Positions 41,726-51,031 are shown, counted from the first letter of the stretch. The stretch is DNA of 64,000 nucleotides from Terribacillus sp. FSL K6-0262 (GCF_037977385.1 NZ_CP150277.1:806001-870000); one strand, 5' to 3'. Numbers and translations: made by a program. Notes: a model not told the origin generated them from the letters alone.

Positions 41726-42940
41726 ATGTGGAGTGAGATCGGTAACAACCCCGTCATGATCACCTTATTATTGATCGCTATATTAGGTTTAGGAGAGCTC
41801 ATCTCCATTTGGACGAAAGCACGCATCCCGATGCTGCTGGCTGCTTTGCTGCTTTACGTTGCACTCCTGTGGATGGGCATCATCCCGAATGGTCTTATGT
41901 CTGATTCCATCATCACCGCATTTGGATCACTTATTGTCGCTCCATTCATCGTCCACCTTGGTACACTTGTTCCTTTCTCTTTGATCAAAGGGCAGCTCAA
42001 GCCCATCCTGATTGCCTTGATTGGTTCTCTCACTGCTGTGGCACTCGTACTAGCCATTGTTCCATTATTTTTTGATTACGAAACGGCAGTGGCGGGAGCC
42101 GGTCCTGTGGTCGGCGGTATCGTGGCTTATCTTGTCACAAGCGAAAAGCTTACCGAATTAGGATTATCCAGCCTTGTCATCATTCCGGCGCTTGTGCTGA
42201 GCATCCACAAGCTATTCGGTATCCCGCTTGCCTCCTATTTCCTGAAAAAGCACGCCATCATCGTGAAACAGCAGGTACAGACACGTCTGCAAAGCGGTGC
42301 TGCGCTGGAAAAAGAAGAAGCTGCCGAAGCACAGCCCAATAACGTAGTCAAAGCTCAGAATGCACGAAAACCGCTCCTGCCGGAGAAATACCAGACATCC
42401 CTGATTTTCATCCTGCAGCTTTATTTGGGCAGCGGTATCGCCGTCATCCTTGATGCCCTGACCGGCATCAACTACACCATCTTCTGTCTGATCATCGGGG
42501 TCATCGGCGCCTATATCGGCTTCTATCCAGCGAAAACGATGGAGAAAGCCAATGCAACCGGATTTGCCATGATTGCGGTGATCTTCATCGTCATCTCTTC
42601 CATGGATGATGTGACACCAGCTGCCCTGGCTAGCTATATCCCGGAAATCCTGTTGATCTGTGTGCTTGGTACAGCAGGTGTGACGATCGGTGGATTATTA
42701 GCTTCCAAATTGTTCGGCGTCGGCAAATACCTTGGCATGCCCGTCGCATTGACGGCACTTTTCGGCTTCCCTGCGGATTATATCCTGTGCGAGGAAATCA
42801 GCCGGGAAGTCGGGGAGACAGAAGAAGAACGGGAAGCAATCATGAATGAGATTGTCACACCGATGCTCATGGGCGGATTTACAACCGTGACTACTTGTTC
42901 GATTCTAATTGCCACCGTATTGATTGGCACACTTAATTAA
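41726..42940 (+). CDS. Polytopic membrane protein of unrecognised family (copy B), probable transporter
   Basis: A 404-residue paralogue of 35467-36645 with about 10-11 hydrophobic segments. Shared landmarks: FDYETAVAGAGPVVGGIVAYLVTSE, LGMPVALTALFGFPADYI, and TPMLMGGFTTVT near the C-terminus; a charged central loop (EKEEAAEAQPNNVVKAQNARK) splits two halves. The ATG at 41726 is 6 nt after GGAGGAGG; the ATG at 41720 touches it. An M20 dipeptidase gene follows after 18 nt. Both copies pairing with metallohydrolases suggests uptake of peptides or acyl-amino acids, but no known family could be named. Confidence 0.75.
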   Translation: MWSEIGNNPVMITLLLIAILGLGELISIWTKARIPMLLAALLLYVALLWMGIIPNGLMSDSIITAFGSLIVAPFIVHLGTLVPFSLIKGQLKPILIALIGSLTAVALVLAIVPLFFDYETAVAGAGPVVGGIVAYLVTSEKLTELGLSSLVIIPALVLSIHKLFGIPLASYFLKKHAIIVKQQVQTRLQSGAALEKEEAAEAQPNNVVKAQNARKPLLPEKYQTSLIFILQLYLGSGIAVILDALTGINYTIFCLIIGVIGAYIGFYPAKTMEKANATGFAMIAVIFIVISSMDDVTPAALASYIPEILLICVLGTAGVTIGGLLASKLFGVGKYLGMPVALTALFGFPADYILCEEISREVGETEEEREAIMNEIVTPMLMGGFTTVTTCSILIATVLIGTLN

Positions 42941-42958
42941 GATATAAAGGAGAATTCG

Positions 42959-44311
42959 ATGGACACGATTGCACTAAAGGACTATATCCAAACAAATAAA
43001 CAGGATTTCCTTGATCAGCTTTTCATCCTGCTCAGACAGCGCAGCATCAGCACACAGAACGACGGAATCGAGGAATGCGCGGAGCTTTTGAAGAGCATGA
43101 TGCAGGAGCTGGGAATCGAGACAAAAATCATCCCTACCGCCGGGCATCCCGTCGTCTATGGGGAAATGATCAAAGACTCCAGCGCATTCACTTTGCTCAT
43201 TTACGGCCATTATGATGTACAGCCGCCAGAGCCTTATGAAGCCTGGGACTCTCCGCCATTCGAACCGGAAATCCGCAACGGCAGAATCTATGCCCGAGGT
43301 GTCGGCGATAATAAGGGACAGCTGGTGGCCCAGCTCTTTGGCGTGAAAAGTTATCTGGATACAGTCGGCGAACTGCCGATCAATATCAAATTCGTCTTTG
43401 AAGGAGAAGAAGAAAAAGGTAGTACGAATCTAGCCGCATTTGTGGAGGAACACAAAGATTTGCTCAAGGCCGATCTCGTCTACACTTCCGATGGCCCTTC
43501 CCATAACAGCTCTTCCCCCCTCGTACTGCTTGGGGTGCGCGGTATGCTGTCGATTCAATTTGATGCCAAAGGAGCTGATCGGGATAACCATTCCGGCAAC
43601 ACAGGGAATATCGTTCCTAATCCTGCCTGGAAACTGATCGAACTTATGCACACCATGCGCGATGCGGACGGACATGTAAAAATAGAAGGGTTCTATGATG
43701 CGATTCGCCCGTTTACAGCCTATGAGGAGCAGCTGCTCACAAAGCTTCCTTATGACCGACAGACCTTGGGCGAAAAGATCGGCTATCCAGCTCTGTCCCT
43801 TGACGGACCATTCTACTATCGGAAGATGACGGGCGAACCCACTTTCAATATCTTTGGAATGGAAAGCGGCTATACAGGAGAAGGAACAAAAACGATCATT
43901 CCTTCGACAGCCAGACTAAAAATGGATATTCGTCTTGTCGTCGATCAAGATCCCCAAGATATTTTCAATAAAATCAAAAAGCACGTCCAGATCCATGCAC
44001 CGGATGTAGAAGTCACTTATCTGGGCAGTATGCAGCCATCCCGTACCAAAGCTGAACTTCCAATCGTTCAAAAGGTCGTCAGCGCTGTAGAGGCCGCTTA
44101 CGAAACAGATCCACTCATCCAGCCGAGCATGGGCGGTTCCCTGCCGGATTATGTGTGGACAGGAATTTTGGGCTTGCCGTCCGTCATTGTTCCCTATGCG
44201 AACTTCGATCAGCATAATCATTCCCCCAACGAGAATCTGGATGTGGATTATTTCCTGAACGGTATCCTATGTACAGCCCATGTGATTCACACATTGGGAA
44301 CCTCTAAATAG
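42959..44311 (+). CDS. M20 metallodipeptidase (CNDP/DapE-like)
   Basis: A 450-residue zinc dipeptidase. Metal ligands appear in YGHYDVQPP, ARGVGDNKGQ, FEGEEEKGS, and the late HNHSPNENL; DNHSGNTGN and FNIFGMESGYTGEGTKT mark the M20 dimerisation domain and the CNDP-like subgroup. It should hydrolyse dipeptides in the cytoplasm. It differs clearly from the two M20D enzymes nearby. It forms a two-gene operon with membrane protein copy B; AAAGGAGAATTCG precedes the ATG. Confidence 0.9.
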   Translation: MDTIALKDYIQTNKQDFLDQLFILLRQRSISTQNDGIEECAELLKSMMQELGIETKIIPTAGHPVVYGEMIKDSSAFTLLIYGHYDVQPPEPYEAWDSPPFEPEIRNGRIYARGVGDNKGQLVAQLFGVKSYLDTVGELPINIKFVFEGEEEKGSTNLAAFVEEHKDLLKADLVYTSDGPSHNSSSPLVLLGVRGMLSIQFDAKGADRDNHSGNTGNIVPNPAWKLIELMHTMRDADGHVKIEGFYDAIRPFTAYEEQLLTKLPYDRQTLGEKIGYPALSLDGPFYYRKMTGEPTFNIFGMESGYTGEGTKTIIPSTARLKMDIRLVVDQDPQDIFNKIKKHVQIHAPDVEVTYLGSMQPSRTKAELPIVQKVVSAVEAAYETDPLIQPSMGGSLPDYVWTGILGLPSVIVPYANFDQHNHSPNENLDVDYFLNGILCTAHVIHTLGTSK

Positions 44312-44324
44312 CCATGTAACTGAT

Positions 44325-44356
44325 GAAGCCATGCCCATTCCGGCATGGCTTTCAAA
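44325..44356 (+). terminator. Terminator of the membrane protein B - dipeptidase operon
   Basis: GAAGCCATGCC pairs with GGCATGGCTTTC around a 6-nt loop; the following T tract is weak. Confidence 0.65.
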
Positions 44357-44425
44357 ATATTTACAACCATATTTGAGAATGCCCAGCCCTGTCTAATAAG
44401 AATCAACCTCTCCCTTGCATTAAAA

Positions 44426-44439
44426 TGAAAGCGCTTTAA
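44426..44439 (+). promoter_or_regulatory. cre site upstream of the rhamnogalacturonan lyase
   Basis: TGAAAGCGCTTTAA differs from the ideal cre TGAAAGCGCTTTCA at one position and lies 15 bp before the start codon, a position where CcpA would block transcription. Confidence 0.75.
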
Positions 44440-44453
44440 TAAAAAGGAGAGGA

Positions 44454-46346
44454 ATGGTTATCTTGAAAAAATGTCTGCTATTGCTGCTCGTCCTGCTTCT
44501 GACATTCGCAATCCCCTTCTCTGCCGATGCCAAGAAACTGCCTAAAAGGCAAATGGAATACTTGGAACGTGGCGCTGTTGCCGTCCAAACAGAGGATGGT
44601 ATCTTCTTAAGCTGGAGATTCCTTGGGAATGATACGAAAAAAACCTCCTTCCACATTTATCGTGACGGTAAGAAAATAACTCGGAAACCTGTGAAACACA
44701 GCACGAATTTCCTCGACAAAGACGGTTCTGCAAATAGTGTCTATCGTGTAGAAGCAATCGGAAAAGGCGCAGATCAGGATAATATCAAGGTATGGCGAGA
44801 CAATCAGCTGCATATCCCCCTCCAAAAGCCAGCTGATGGCAAAACTCCAGATGGCAAGTCTTATACTTACAATGCCAATGACGCCAGTGTCGGCGACTTG
44901 GATGGTGACGGCGAATGGGAAATCATCCTGAAATGGGATCCATCAAACGCACAAGATAACTCCCGATCCGGGTACACAGGCAATGTATTGATAGATGCTT
45001 ATGAATTGGATGGAACCCATAAATGGCGGATCGACCTCGGCCACAATATCCGGGCAGGCGCTCATTATACGCAAATGCTGGTCTATGACTTCGACGGTAA
45101 CGGAAAATCCGAACTCGTAGTCAAAACAGCTGATGGCACGACAGATTCGAAAGGAAACATCATTGGGGATAAGGACGCCGATCATCGGAATGCATCAGGC
45201 TATATCCTCGAAGGACCGGAATACCTGACCGTATTCGAAGGCAGCACCGGAGAAATCAAGGAAACCATCGATTATGAGCCTGCCCGAGGCAATATTTGCG
45301 ATTGGGGCGACTGCTACGGAAACCGGGGCGACCGTTTCCTTGCCGGGGTCGCATACCTGGATGGCAAAACACCTAGCATCATCGAAGCAAGGGGCTATTA
45401 TGAAAAAACAGTAATTGCCGCTTATACCTTTAAAGATGGCAAATTGAATAAGCAATGGATGTTCGATAGCGAGACACCGGGGAACGAAGCTTATGCACAG
45501 CAGGGGAATCATAATTTGAGTATCGGAGATGTGGATGAAGATGGCAAGGATGAAATCATCTATGGCGCCATGGCCCTCGATGATGATGGAACCGGACTAT
45601 ACTCAACCGGACTTGGTCATGGCGATGCCATGCATCTCAGTGATTTGGATCCTGCCCGGCCAGGCCTGGAAGTATTCCAAGTTCATGAATCGTATCCGAA
45701 TGAAGCCGGTATCGAATTTCGAGATGCCCGTACAGGAGAACTGATCTGGGGCATCCCGACAAATATAGATGTAGGACGCGGGCTTGCGGCTGACATCGAT
45801 CCTCGCTATCCCGGGGCCGAAATGTGGGCAATCGACGGCGCATGGAACAGTCCGACAGGCGGTCTTTATACTGCCTCCGGGGAGAAAATATCCACCAATA
45901 TCCCTCCTGCCAACTTTGCTATCTGGTGGGACGGCGACTTGACTCGCGAAATCCTGGATCATACTTTCGATGAAAGCATCCAGACTGGCATTGGCTTGAT
46001 CGGAAAATGGAACCCGGAAACAGAAAAACTGGATACGCTGCTGAATGCCGAAGGAACTTACTCCAATAATGGAACAAAAGGGAACCCCACACTGCAAGCG
46101 GATTTGATCGGCGACTGGCGGGAGGAAGCCATCTGGCGCACAGAAGACAGCAGCGCTCTTATCCTTTATACAACAACAGACATAACCGAAGAAAAACTCC
46201 CTACCTTGATGCACGATCCGGTATACCGCTTAGGCGTTGCTTGGCAGAATGTCGCTTATAACCAGCCGCCACACACAAGCTATTTCTTGGGAAATGATAT
46301 GGAACAGCCCGAGATGCCGCGGATTGACGTGATAAAGGCTAAATGA
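44454..46346 (+). CDS. yesW: Secreted rhamnogalacturonan lyase (PL11, YesW-like)
   Basis: A 630-residue extracellular lyase that cleaves the rhamnogalacturonan-I backbone of pectin by beta-elimination. A signal peptide (KKCLLLLLVLLLTFAIPFSADA) is followed by a small beta domain and an eight-bladed propeller full of calcium loops such as VGDLDGDGEWEI, VYDFDGNGKSEL, GDVDEDGKDEI and LADIDPRYPGAE. The length matches YesW (620). There are no neighbouring genes for oligosaccharide uptake, so it acts alone here. The upstream cre indicates catabolite repression. Start ATG at 44454; an in-frame TTG at 44463 is possible. Confidence 0.92.
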   Translation: MVILKKCLLLLLVLLLTFAIPFSADAKKLPKRQMEYLERGAVAVQTEDGIFLSWRFLGNDTKKTSFHIYRDGKKITRKPVKHSTNFLDKDGSANSVYRVEAIGKGADQDNIKVWRDNQLHIPLQKPADGKTPDGKSYTYNANDASVGDLDGDGEWEIILKWDPSNAQDNSRSGYTGNVLIDAYELDGTHKWRIDLGHNIRAGAHYTQMLVYDFDGNGKSELVVKTADGTTDSKGNIIGDKDADHRNASGYILEGPEYLTVFEGSTGEIKETIDYEPARGNICDWGDCYGNRGDRFLAGVAYLDGKTPSIIEARGYYEKTVIAAYTFKDGKLNKQWMFDSETPGNEAYAQQGNHNLSIGDVDEDGKDEIIYGAMALDDDGTGLYSTGLGHGDAMHLSDLDPARPGLEVFQVHESYPNEAGIEFRDARTGELIWGIPTNIDVGRGLAADIDPRYPGAEMWAIDGAWNSPTGGLYTASGEKISTNIPPANFAIWWDGDLTREILDHTFDESIQTGIGLIGKWNPETEKLDTLLNAEGTYSNNGTKGNPTLQADLIGDWREEAIWRTEDSSALILYTTTDITEEKLPTLMHDPVYRLGVAWQNVAYNQPPHTSYFLGNDMEQPEMPRIDVIKAK

Positions 46347-46436
46347 TTCAGAGTGAAGCAATTTGCTTTTCCGGCAAGAACGTACAATAGGCATCGGCAT
46401 AGGATAATGTATATCAGCATCAAAGGAGAAGAAAAG

Positions 46437-46931
46437 ATGTATTATAAAGATCCACGCTATCCTTATCATCCAGCTTCAGGGCCCTGGCGCAATCCACAGT
46501 GGCCGCAACATGACTACAATCAGCAGCCAGCCCATGATTACGGGAATTCCCCATATGTCGTCGATATCGAACAAGCAACAGAGCAAAACCACTTTTTCCG
46601 TACAGCACTGTGGACAGGAAAACACCTTCAATTGACATTGATGAGCATCCGTCCTGGAGAAGATATCGGATTGGAAAGACATCCGGATATTGATCAGTTC
46701 CTCCGTATCGAATCCGGTCACGGACTAGTACAGATGGGTGTCAGGAAAGAAAACTTAGATCATCAGCAATACGTCCAGGATGATTTTGCCATTTTCGTTC
46801 CAGCCGGCACATGGCATAACATAATCAATACCGGTCATACACCTTTGAAGTTATATACTATCTATGCACCGCCAGAGCATCCATATGGGACTGTCCATCG
46901 AACCAAACAGGAAGCCTTGGCTGATGAATGA
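46437..46931 (+). CDS. Cupin-domain protein
   Basis: A 164-residue protein. The N-terminal 40 residues are rich in Pro, Tyr, His and Gln (YKDPRYPYHPASGPWRNPQW), unusual for enzymes and reminiscent of spore-associated proteins; a cupin follows with motif 1 around GEDIGLERHPDIDQFLRIESGHG and motif 2 around VPAGTWHNIINTG. Metal ligands His, Glu and His are present. The function is unknown; mannose-6-phosphate isomerase-like cupins of this size are common in Bacilli. AAAGGAG precedes the ATG. Confidence 0.8.
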   Translation: MYYKDPRYPYHPASGPWRNPQWPQHDYNQQPAHDYGNSPYVVDIEQATEQNHFFRTALWTGKHLQLTLMSIRPGEDIGLERHPDIDQFLRIESGHGLVQMGVRKENLDHQQYVQDDFAIFVPAGTWHNIINTGHTPLKLYTIYAPPEHPYGTVHRTKQEALADE

Positions 46932-46934
46932 CAG

Positions 46935-46968
46935 AAGACCCACAGCCTTCCATGCTGTGGGTCTTTTG
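46935..46968. terminator. Bidirectional terminator between the cupin and aldehyde dehydrogenase genes
   Basis: AAGACCCACAGC pairs perfectly with GCTGTGGGTCTT around a 7-nt loop, followed by TTTTG. Confidence 0.88.
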
Positions 46969-46972
46969 CTCT

Positions 46973-48442
46973 TTAGCTGTAAGGATATTGTCTGCGATCA
47001 TGCTGGATGCTGATCCATTTTGTTGTTGTGAACGCATCAAGGCTCCAGTCACCATTCAGACGACCAAGACCGGAATTCTTCACGCCGCCGAATGCGACAG
47101 TTGGTTCGTCATTGATGGTCCCATCATTGATGTGGATCATGCCTGTATCCATTTGCTTCGCCAGTTCTGCGCCGCGCTCCACATCTTTCGTGTGGATTGC
47201 ACCGCTCAAGCCATAATCACTGTTATTGGCATAAGCCAGCACTTCTTCATCATTTTTGACTTTCATGATGGAGACGACTGGTGCGAATAATTCTTCATTC
47301 GCCAGTGTCATATCCGGCGTCACATCCCCGAACACGACCGGCTCGACCACATTTCCTTCCACTTTCCCTTTGATGAGCGGCGTGGCACCTTCTTCGATAC
47401 CTTTTTCAATCAACGCAACGGTCGTTTTCACCTGCTGTTCATTGATAAGCGGTCCGATGATTGTGCTTGGATCTTTTGGATCGCCGCAGGTAAGCGTGGA
47501 AACCTTCGCCAAGTATTTCTCCACAAACTCCTCATACACATCTTCATGCACAATCAGTCGGTTGGCAGACATACAAATCTGACCTTGGTGAGTGAATCGG
47601 CTGAAAACGGCCGCACTTACCGCAAGCTCCATATCCGCGTCTTCCAAAACGACCAAGGCACTGTTGCCGCCAAGCTCCAAATGCGCCTCTTTCAGATTCT
47701 TACCGGCCACCATGCCGATATGCTTACCGACTTTAGTGGAACCCGTGAAGGAAACCGCACGCGGAATCGGATGCTCAACGAAGTTATCCCCGATTTCACT
47801 GATTTCCGTCACGATGACATTCAAAAGACCCTTCGGCAGTCCAGCTTCTTCAAATAGCTTTGCAATCATTGTACCGCCAGTGATCGGCGTATGCTCATGC
47901 GGCTTCAGCACGACTCCATTACCAGCTGCCAATGCAGTCGCAACGGATTTCATCGATAGGAAGAATGGGAAGTTGAACGGGCTGATGACACCTACCACAC
48001 CTACTGGCACGCGATAGACACGATTCTCCTTGCCATCGATCGGAGACGGCAGAATCTGACCGTTCATGCGGAATGGGAATGTAGATGCTTCCTTGATGAT
48101 ATTTGTCACAAGACCGATTTCAAATTCAGCTTTTAGTCTGGTGCCGCCGATTTCTTCCACGATAGTCTCCACAAACGCTTCATGGTTGGCTTCAAGATAC
48201 GCAACCGCTTTTTCGAAGACAGCACGCTGTGCCACCGGGTTGGTATTCGCCCATTCCTTCTGAACGCGTGCAGACGCTTCATACGCTTCATTCAAATCAG
48301 CCAAATTCGCAGCTTGGTAAGTCGCGATGAGTTCCCCGTTATACGGATTGCGATTCTCCATCTTCACGCTGCTTTGACCTTCCCGCCATTCTCCGTTGAT
48401 ATACTGACTATTCAAATGCTTGAAATTTTCCATGTCGGTCAC
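46973..48442 (-). CDS. yfmT: Aldehyde dehydrogenase, YfmT-like (vanillin/benzaldehyde type)
   Basis: A 489-residue NAD(P)+-dependent aldehyde dehydrogenase. Conserved motifs: ISPFNFPFFLSMKSVATALAAGNGV, FTGSTKVGKHIG, LELGGNSALVV (general-base Glu), and QGQICMSANRLIV (nucleophile Cys). With YfmS encoded upstream it matches the B. subtilis yfmT-yfmS pair, where YfmT oxidises vanillin-like aromatic aldehydes. The five-base gap from yfmS implies one operon. Confidence 0.88.
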   Translation of the reverse strand: MTDMENFKHLNSQYINGEWREGQSSVKMENRNPYNGELIATYQAANLADLNEAYEASARVQKEWANTNPVAQRAVFEKAVAYLEANHEAFVETIVEEIGGTRLKAEFEIGLVTNIIKEASTFPFRMNGQILPSPIDGKENRVYRVPVGVVGVISPFNFPFFLSMKSVATALAAGNGVVLKPHEHTPITGGTMIAKLFEEAGLPKGLLNVIVTEISEIGDNFVEHPIPRAVSFTGSTKVGKHIGMVAGKNLKEAHLELGGNSALVVLEDADMELAVSAAVFSRFTHQGQICMSANRLIVHEDVYEEFVEKYLAKVSTLTCGDPKDPSTIIGPLINEQQVKTTVALIEKGIEEGATPLIKGKVEGNVVEPVVFGDVTPDMTLANEELFAPVVSIMKVKNDEEVLAYANNSDYGLSGAIHTKDVERGAELAKQMDTGMIHINDGTINDEPTVAFGGVKNSGLGRLNGDWSLDAFTTTKWISIQHDRRQYPYS

Positions 48443-48447
48443 CTCTA

Positions 48448-49314
48448 TTAGTCTTTGATCGTGATATTCTCTTTTGCTAGTTGTGCCAGAGTTTGCACAT
48501 TGGCATTTATTTCTTCCATCGTTGCTGTCAGCTCTTCAATGGCAGCAGATTGTGTATCCGATTCTGCATTGGCTTCCTGAATGGAATTACTCAGTTTGCC
48601 GATAACAGCCTTTATTTTTTCTGTGATTTGATGAATTTCGGTAACCTGTTCCTTGGAACCAGCTGCCATTTTTCGAATTTCGTCCGCCACCACACTGAAG
48701 CCGCGCCCATGTTCCCCTGCGCGAGCCGATTCGATCGCAGCATTCAGCCCAAGTAGATTGCTTTGATCTGCAATCCCTTTTACAACATTGGATACTTCCT
48801 CGATTGTATCCACGCTTTCCGTTACTTCCGAGGCCTTCTTGGATATGTAAGACATGCCTTCTGCCAAACCGGAAATCGATTGTGCCATATCCTGGATCGT
48901 TGCCGTAACGTCACCAATGACCCCAGAAAGATTGGAAGCAATAGTGGATAACTGATTGGCACTTTCAATGCTCAGCCCTACACCGACACCGCCAATGACA
49001 TTCCCTGCTTCATCGTGCAGCGGAATTGCCCTGGCAATGATACTGACACCGAAAAGCTCCTCTGGCACTACTGCATACTGATTCTTATTCTGACGGATAG
49101 CTGCTGTTACGATATCCCCTTCCATCAATGGGTCCCCCGGTGTCACATTCAGCGAGAAGGTTTTAGCCGGAAAATTGATGATCAGCTTTTCTGTATTATA
49201 AATACCGATTGTGACATCATCATTGATTAAATCCTGGAGAAAAGGCCCTGCCTTTACAAAGGCCTCCAGCATCGGATGCAATGCCTGTTCTGTTTCCTGT
49301 ACTTGCATGCTCAT
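48448..49314 (-). CDS. yfmS: Soluble chemotaxis signal transducer YfmS
   Basis: A 288-residue receptor with no membrane segment. The N-terminal half is a cytoplasmic sensory domain ([35 protein letters not shown]), and the C-terminal half is a short methyl-accepting signalling hairpin with the hallmark tip [38 protein letters not shown], which contacts CheA and CheW. Length and pairing with the aldehyde dehydrogenase match B. subtilis YfmS. A sigma-D type -10 upstream fits motility control. The ribosome site is weak (GGGGC). Confidence 0.88.
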   Translation of the reverse strand: MSMQVQETEQALHPMLEAFVKAGPFLQDLINDDVTIGIYNTEKLIINFPAKTFSLNVTPGDPLMEGDIVTAAIRQNKNQYAVVPEELFGVSIIARAIPLHDEAGNVIGGVGVGLSIESANQLSTIASNLSGVIGDVTATIQDMAQSISGLAEGMSYISKKASEVTESVDTIEEVSNVVKGIADQSNLLGLNAAIESARAGEHGRGFSVVADEIRKMAAGSKEQVTEIHQITEKIKAVIGKLSNSIQEANAESDTQSAAIEELTATMEEINANVQTLAQLAKENITIKD

Positions 49315-49355
49315 CAGATCAAGCCCCTATTCATAAAATTTCATTCCATTACTAT

Positions 49356-49363
49356 ATATCGGC
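49356..49363 (-). promoter_or_regulatory. Sigma-D-like -10 element of yfmS-yfmT
   Basis: GCCGATAT on the minus strand equals the sigma-D -10 consensus and would start transcription about 35 nt before yfmS. The -35 (TAAA at 15 bp) is poor: TTCA is found there. Confidence 0.5.
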
Positions 49364-49573
49364 AAATTCCCATATTTGTGAAGATTTTCGGGATAAATGA
49401 AATTCCCGCAATATTCCCGATTTGGTATTATGGTATGAAAAATCAACCAGAGCCAAATCATCAAACTAAATCTTAAGACCTAAACCCAAACAGGAAACAC
49501 CAGGTAATATTTTCCTGCACATCTTCAGCACAGCAGAATGACATATCCACTGAAGTTATAAATAGGTAAAACA

Positions 49574-49596
49574 AAAAAAGCCTCAGCAGGCTTCTT
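49574..49596 (-). terminator. Terminator after the small membrane protein gene
   Basis: AAGCC pairs with GGCTT around a 6-nt loop and TTTTTTT follows on the minus strand. Confidence 0.7.
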
Positions 49597-49791
49597 TCAT
49601 CTTCCGGTATGTCCTCTTTTTTTGCGTTCCTTCACAATACGCCAATACCCCATCTGGAACAATACTATCCCAATTACGATGATCACTATCCCTATGATGA
49701 TGGCAAGCATGTCATCAACTCGCCAGAATATAATCAATAGAATACCGATCGCTTCCAACAATAGGCCGGCTATAAGCAGCCATTTATTCAT
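49597..49791 (-). CDS. Small two-helix membrane protein (64 aa)
   Basis: MNKWLLIAGLLLEAIGILLI then MLAIIIGIVIIVIGIVLFQM gives two membrane helices with a basic cytoplasmic tail (KERKKRGHTGR). No family is recognised. Two adjacent ATGs (49794, 49791) follow GGGGAGGG; the second has better spacing. It is 15 nt downstream of an acetyltransferase gene and probably cotranscribed with it. Confidence 0.7.
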   Translation of the reverse strand: MNKWLLIAGLLLEAIGILLIIFWRVDDMLAIIIGIVIIVIGIVLFQMGYWRIVKERKKRGHTGR

Positions 49792-49806
49792 CATTAACCC
49801 TCCCCT

Positions 49807-50331
49807 TTACATGAGGTCCCGAGGGTTAATGATAGCAAGAGTTTGATGATCCTGCCACTTTCCATTGATTTTGACGTTTTGCTTGGCGATACCTTCCTTA
49901 TGGAACCCTGCCTTCAGCAATACCTTGATCGAGCCGAGATTATGCGGCATGACACCTGCCTCCAACCGATGGAATTCCAATTCGTCAAAAGCAATATCCA
50001 CTACCTTGCGGACAGCCTCTGTCATATAACCTTTACCGTTCTGTTCCTTATCCAAAAAATAACCGATCCAGCAGCTTTGCAGATTCCCGCGCACCACTTC
50101 AGACAGCATGACAATACCGATGATTTTATTGTCCAAAAGAATCACATAATGATAGCCAGTATCCTCGCCGGCTGATGCAATTGCCCGATTGATACGCTCG
50201 CTTTGCCCGGCCAGTGTGTAGAAATTCCCTTCACGCTTACCTGTATAAAGCTGAAAGAATTCTTTATTACGCAGTTCCAGCGATAAGAGCTCCGCTGCAT
50301 CCTTTTCTTCGACTAACCGTACTTCAATCAT
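49807..50331 (-). CDS. GNAT acetyltransferase, RimJ/RimL type
   Basis: A 174-residue N-acetyltransferase. The acetyl-CoA loop is seen as IGYFLDKEQNGKGYMTEAVRKVVDIAFDELEFHRLEAGVMPHNLGS, diagnostic for the ribosomal-protein acetyltransferase-like subgroup. The N-terminal start MIEVRLVEEKDAAELL at 50331 is 7 nt after AGGAGGTG. The acceptor is unknown. Directly upstream are remains of another GNAT gene. Confidence 0.88.
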   Translation of the reverse strand: MIEVRLVEEKDAAELLSLELRNKEFFQLYTGKREGNFYTLAGQSERINRAIASAGEDTGYHYVILLDNKIIGIVMLSEVVRGNLQSCWIGYFLDKEQNGKGYMTEAVRKVVDIAFDELEFHRLEAGVMPHNLGSIKVLLKAGFHKEGIAKQNVKINGKWQDHQTLAIINPRDLM

Positions 50332-50343
50332 GCCCGCCACCTC

Positions 50344-50662
50344 CTGACACCTCATCCCAATCTTCTCATGCCCCTTGAAACCCGAATGTGCAATAAAGTG
50401 ATCTAGCTCGATAATTCTGATTCGCCACCACGAGATAAAGCCGATGCATGGCCTTGTCGAAACAATGCTTGTTCACCATGCTGAATCAAAGCGACAGCTA
50501 CACCTTTCCCTTGTCATTCCGGACATGTCGCCACATAGGCCAGTAAAGGAACATTTTGGTACAGCGTCACCATCGTGACACCGATTATTCCTTCCTTGTA
50601 TTCGAATGAAAAAGAACAAGAAGGAATGAATACAATATACTTCCCTTCCATCACTCTATTAA
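50344..50662 (-). pseudogene. Decayed GNAT acetyltransferase
   Basis: Minus-strand frames spell pieces of a GNAT protein: EYKEGIIGVTMVTLYQNVPL, then AYVATCPE with a TGA where Trp is expected, then QGKGVAVALIQHGEQALFRQ, and after a frameshift YLVVANQNYRARSLYCTFGF. The QGKGVAVAL piece is the acetyl-CoA loop. A premature stop plus at least one indel indicate an inactive gene. Confidence 0.65.
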
Positions 50663-50711
50663 TATAATGCCATCAGTGGCGTTGAATCGTTTCATTGTGC
50701 TTATCTCCCCA

Positions 50712-50894
50712 TCAATACTCTTTTTTCCGTCCGAAGCGAAGCACATAAGCAGCCAGCGACAGCACAATCGCTGCACAAATCAACAGATCCGGTATCCACA
50801 GGACATATCCATCCAGATTTGACCGGATTCCAATCAAATAGATAACCGTAAATACCCAAAAACCGATTTCCTTCAGTACTTGGATTGTCCGCAC
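50712..50894 (-). CDS. Small membrane protein (60 aa)
   Basis: MRTIQVLKEIGFWVFTVIYL followed by IPDLLICAAIVLSLAAYVLR gives two hydrophobic helices and a basic tail RFGRKKEY. No family is recognised. The start is a GTG at 50894 preceded by GGAGGAGT about 9 nt upstream; a longer overlapping frame (50701-50955) has no membrane-like composition and is rejected. Confidence 0.6.
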   Translation of the reverse strand: MRTIQVLKEIGFWVFTVIYLIGIRSNLDGYVLWIPDLLICAAIVLSLAAYVLRFGRKKEY

Positions 50895-51031
50895 CTTGCA
50901 ACTCCTCCCGTGATCTTATATGTCTGATACGGAAAGTAAATGGAAATAGTTTCAAAAATCACACTGTTTAAAATCACTATTCCGGCATTTAGCTATATGA
51001 GATACTAGAAAGGCAAAAAAGGGGGAGTTTC

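Noticed and set aside
50701..50955. 84-residue minus-strand frame overlapping the small membrane protein gene
   Set aside because: It is frame-shifted relative to the two-helix protein, lacks a ribosome site and shows no coherent pattern.
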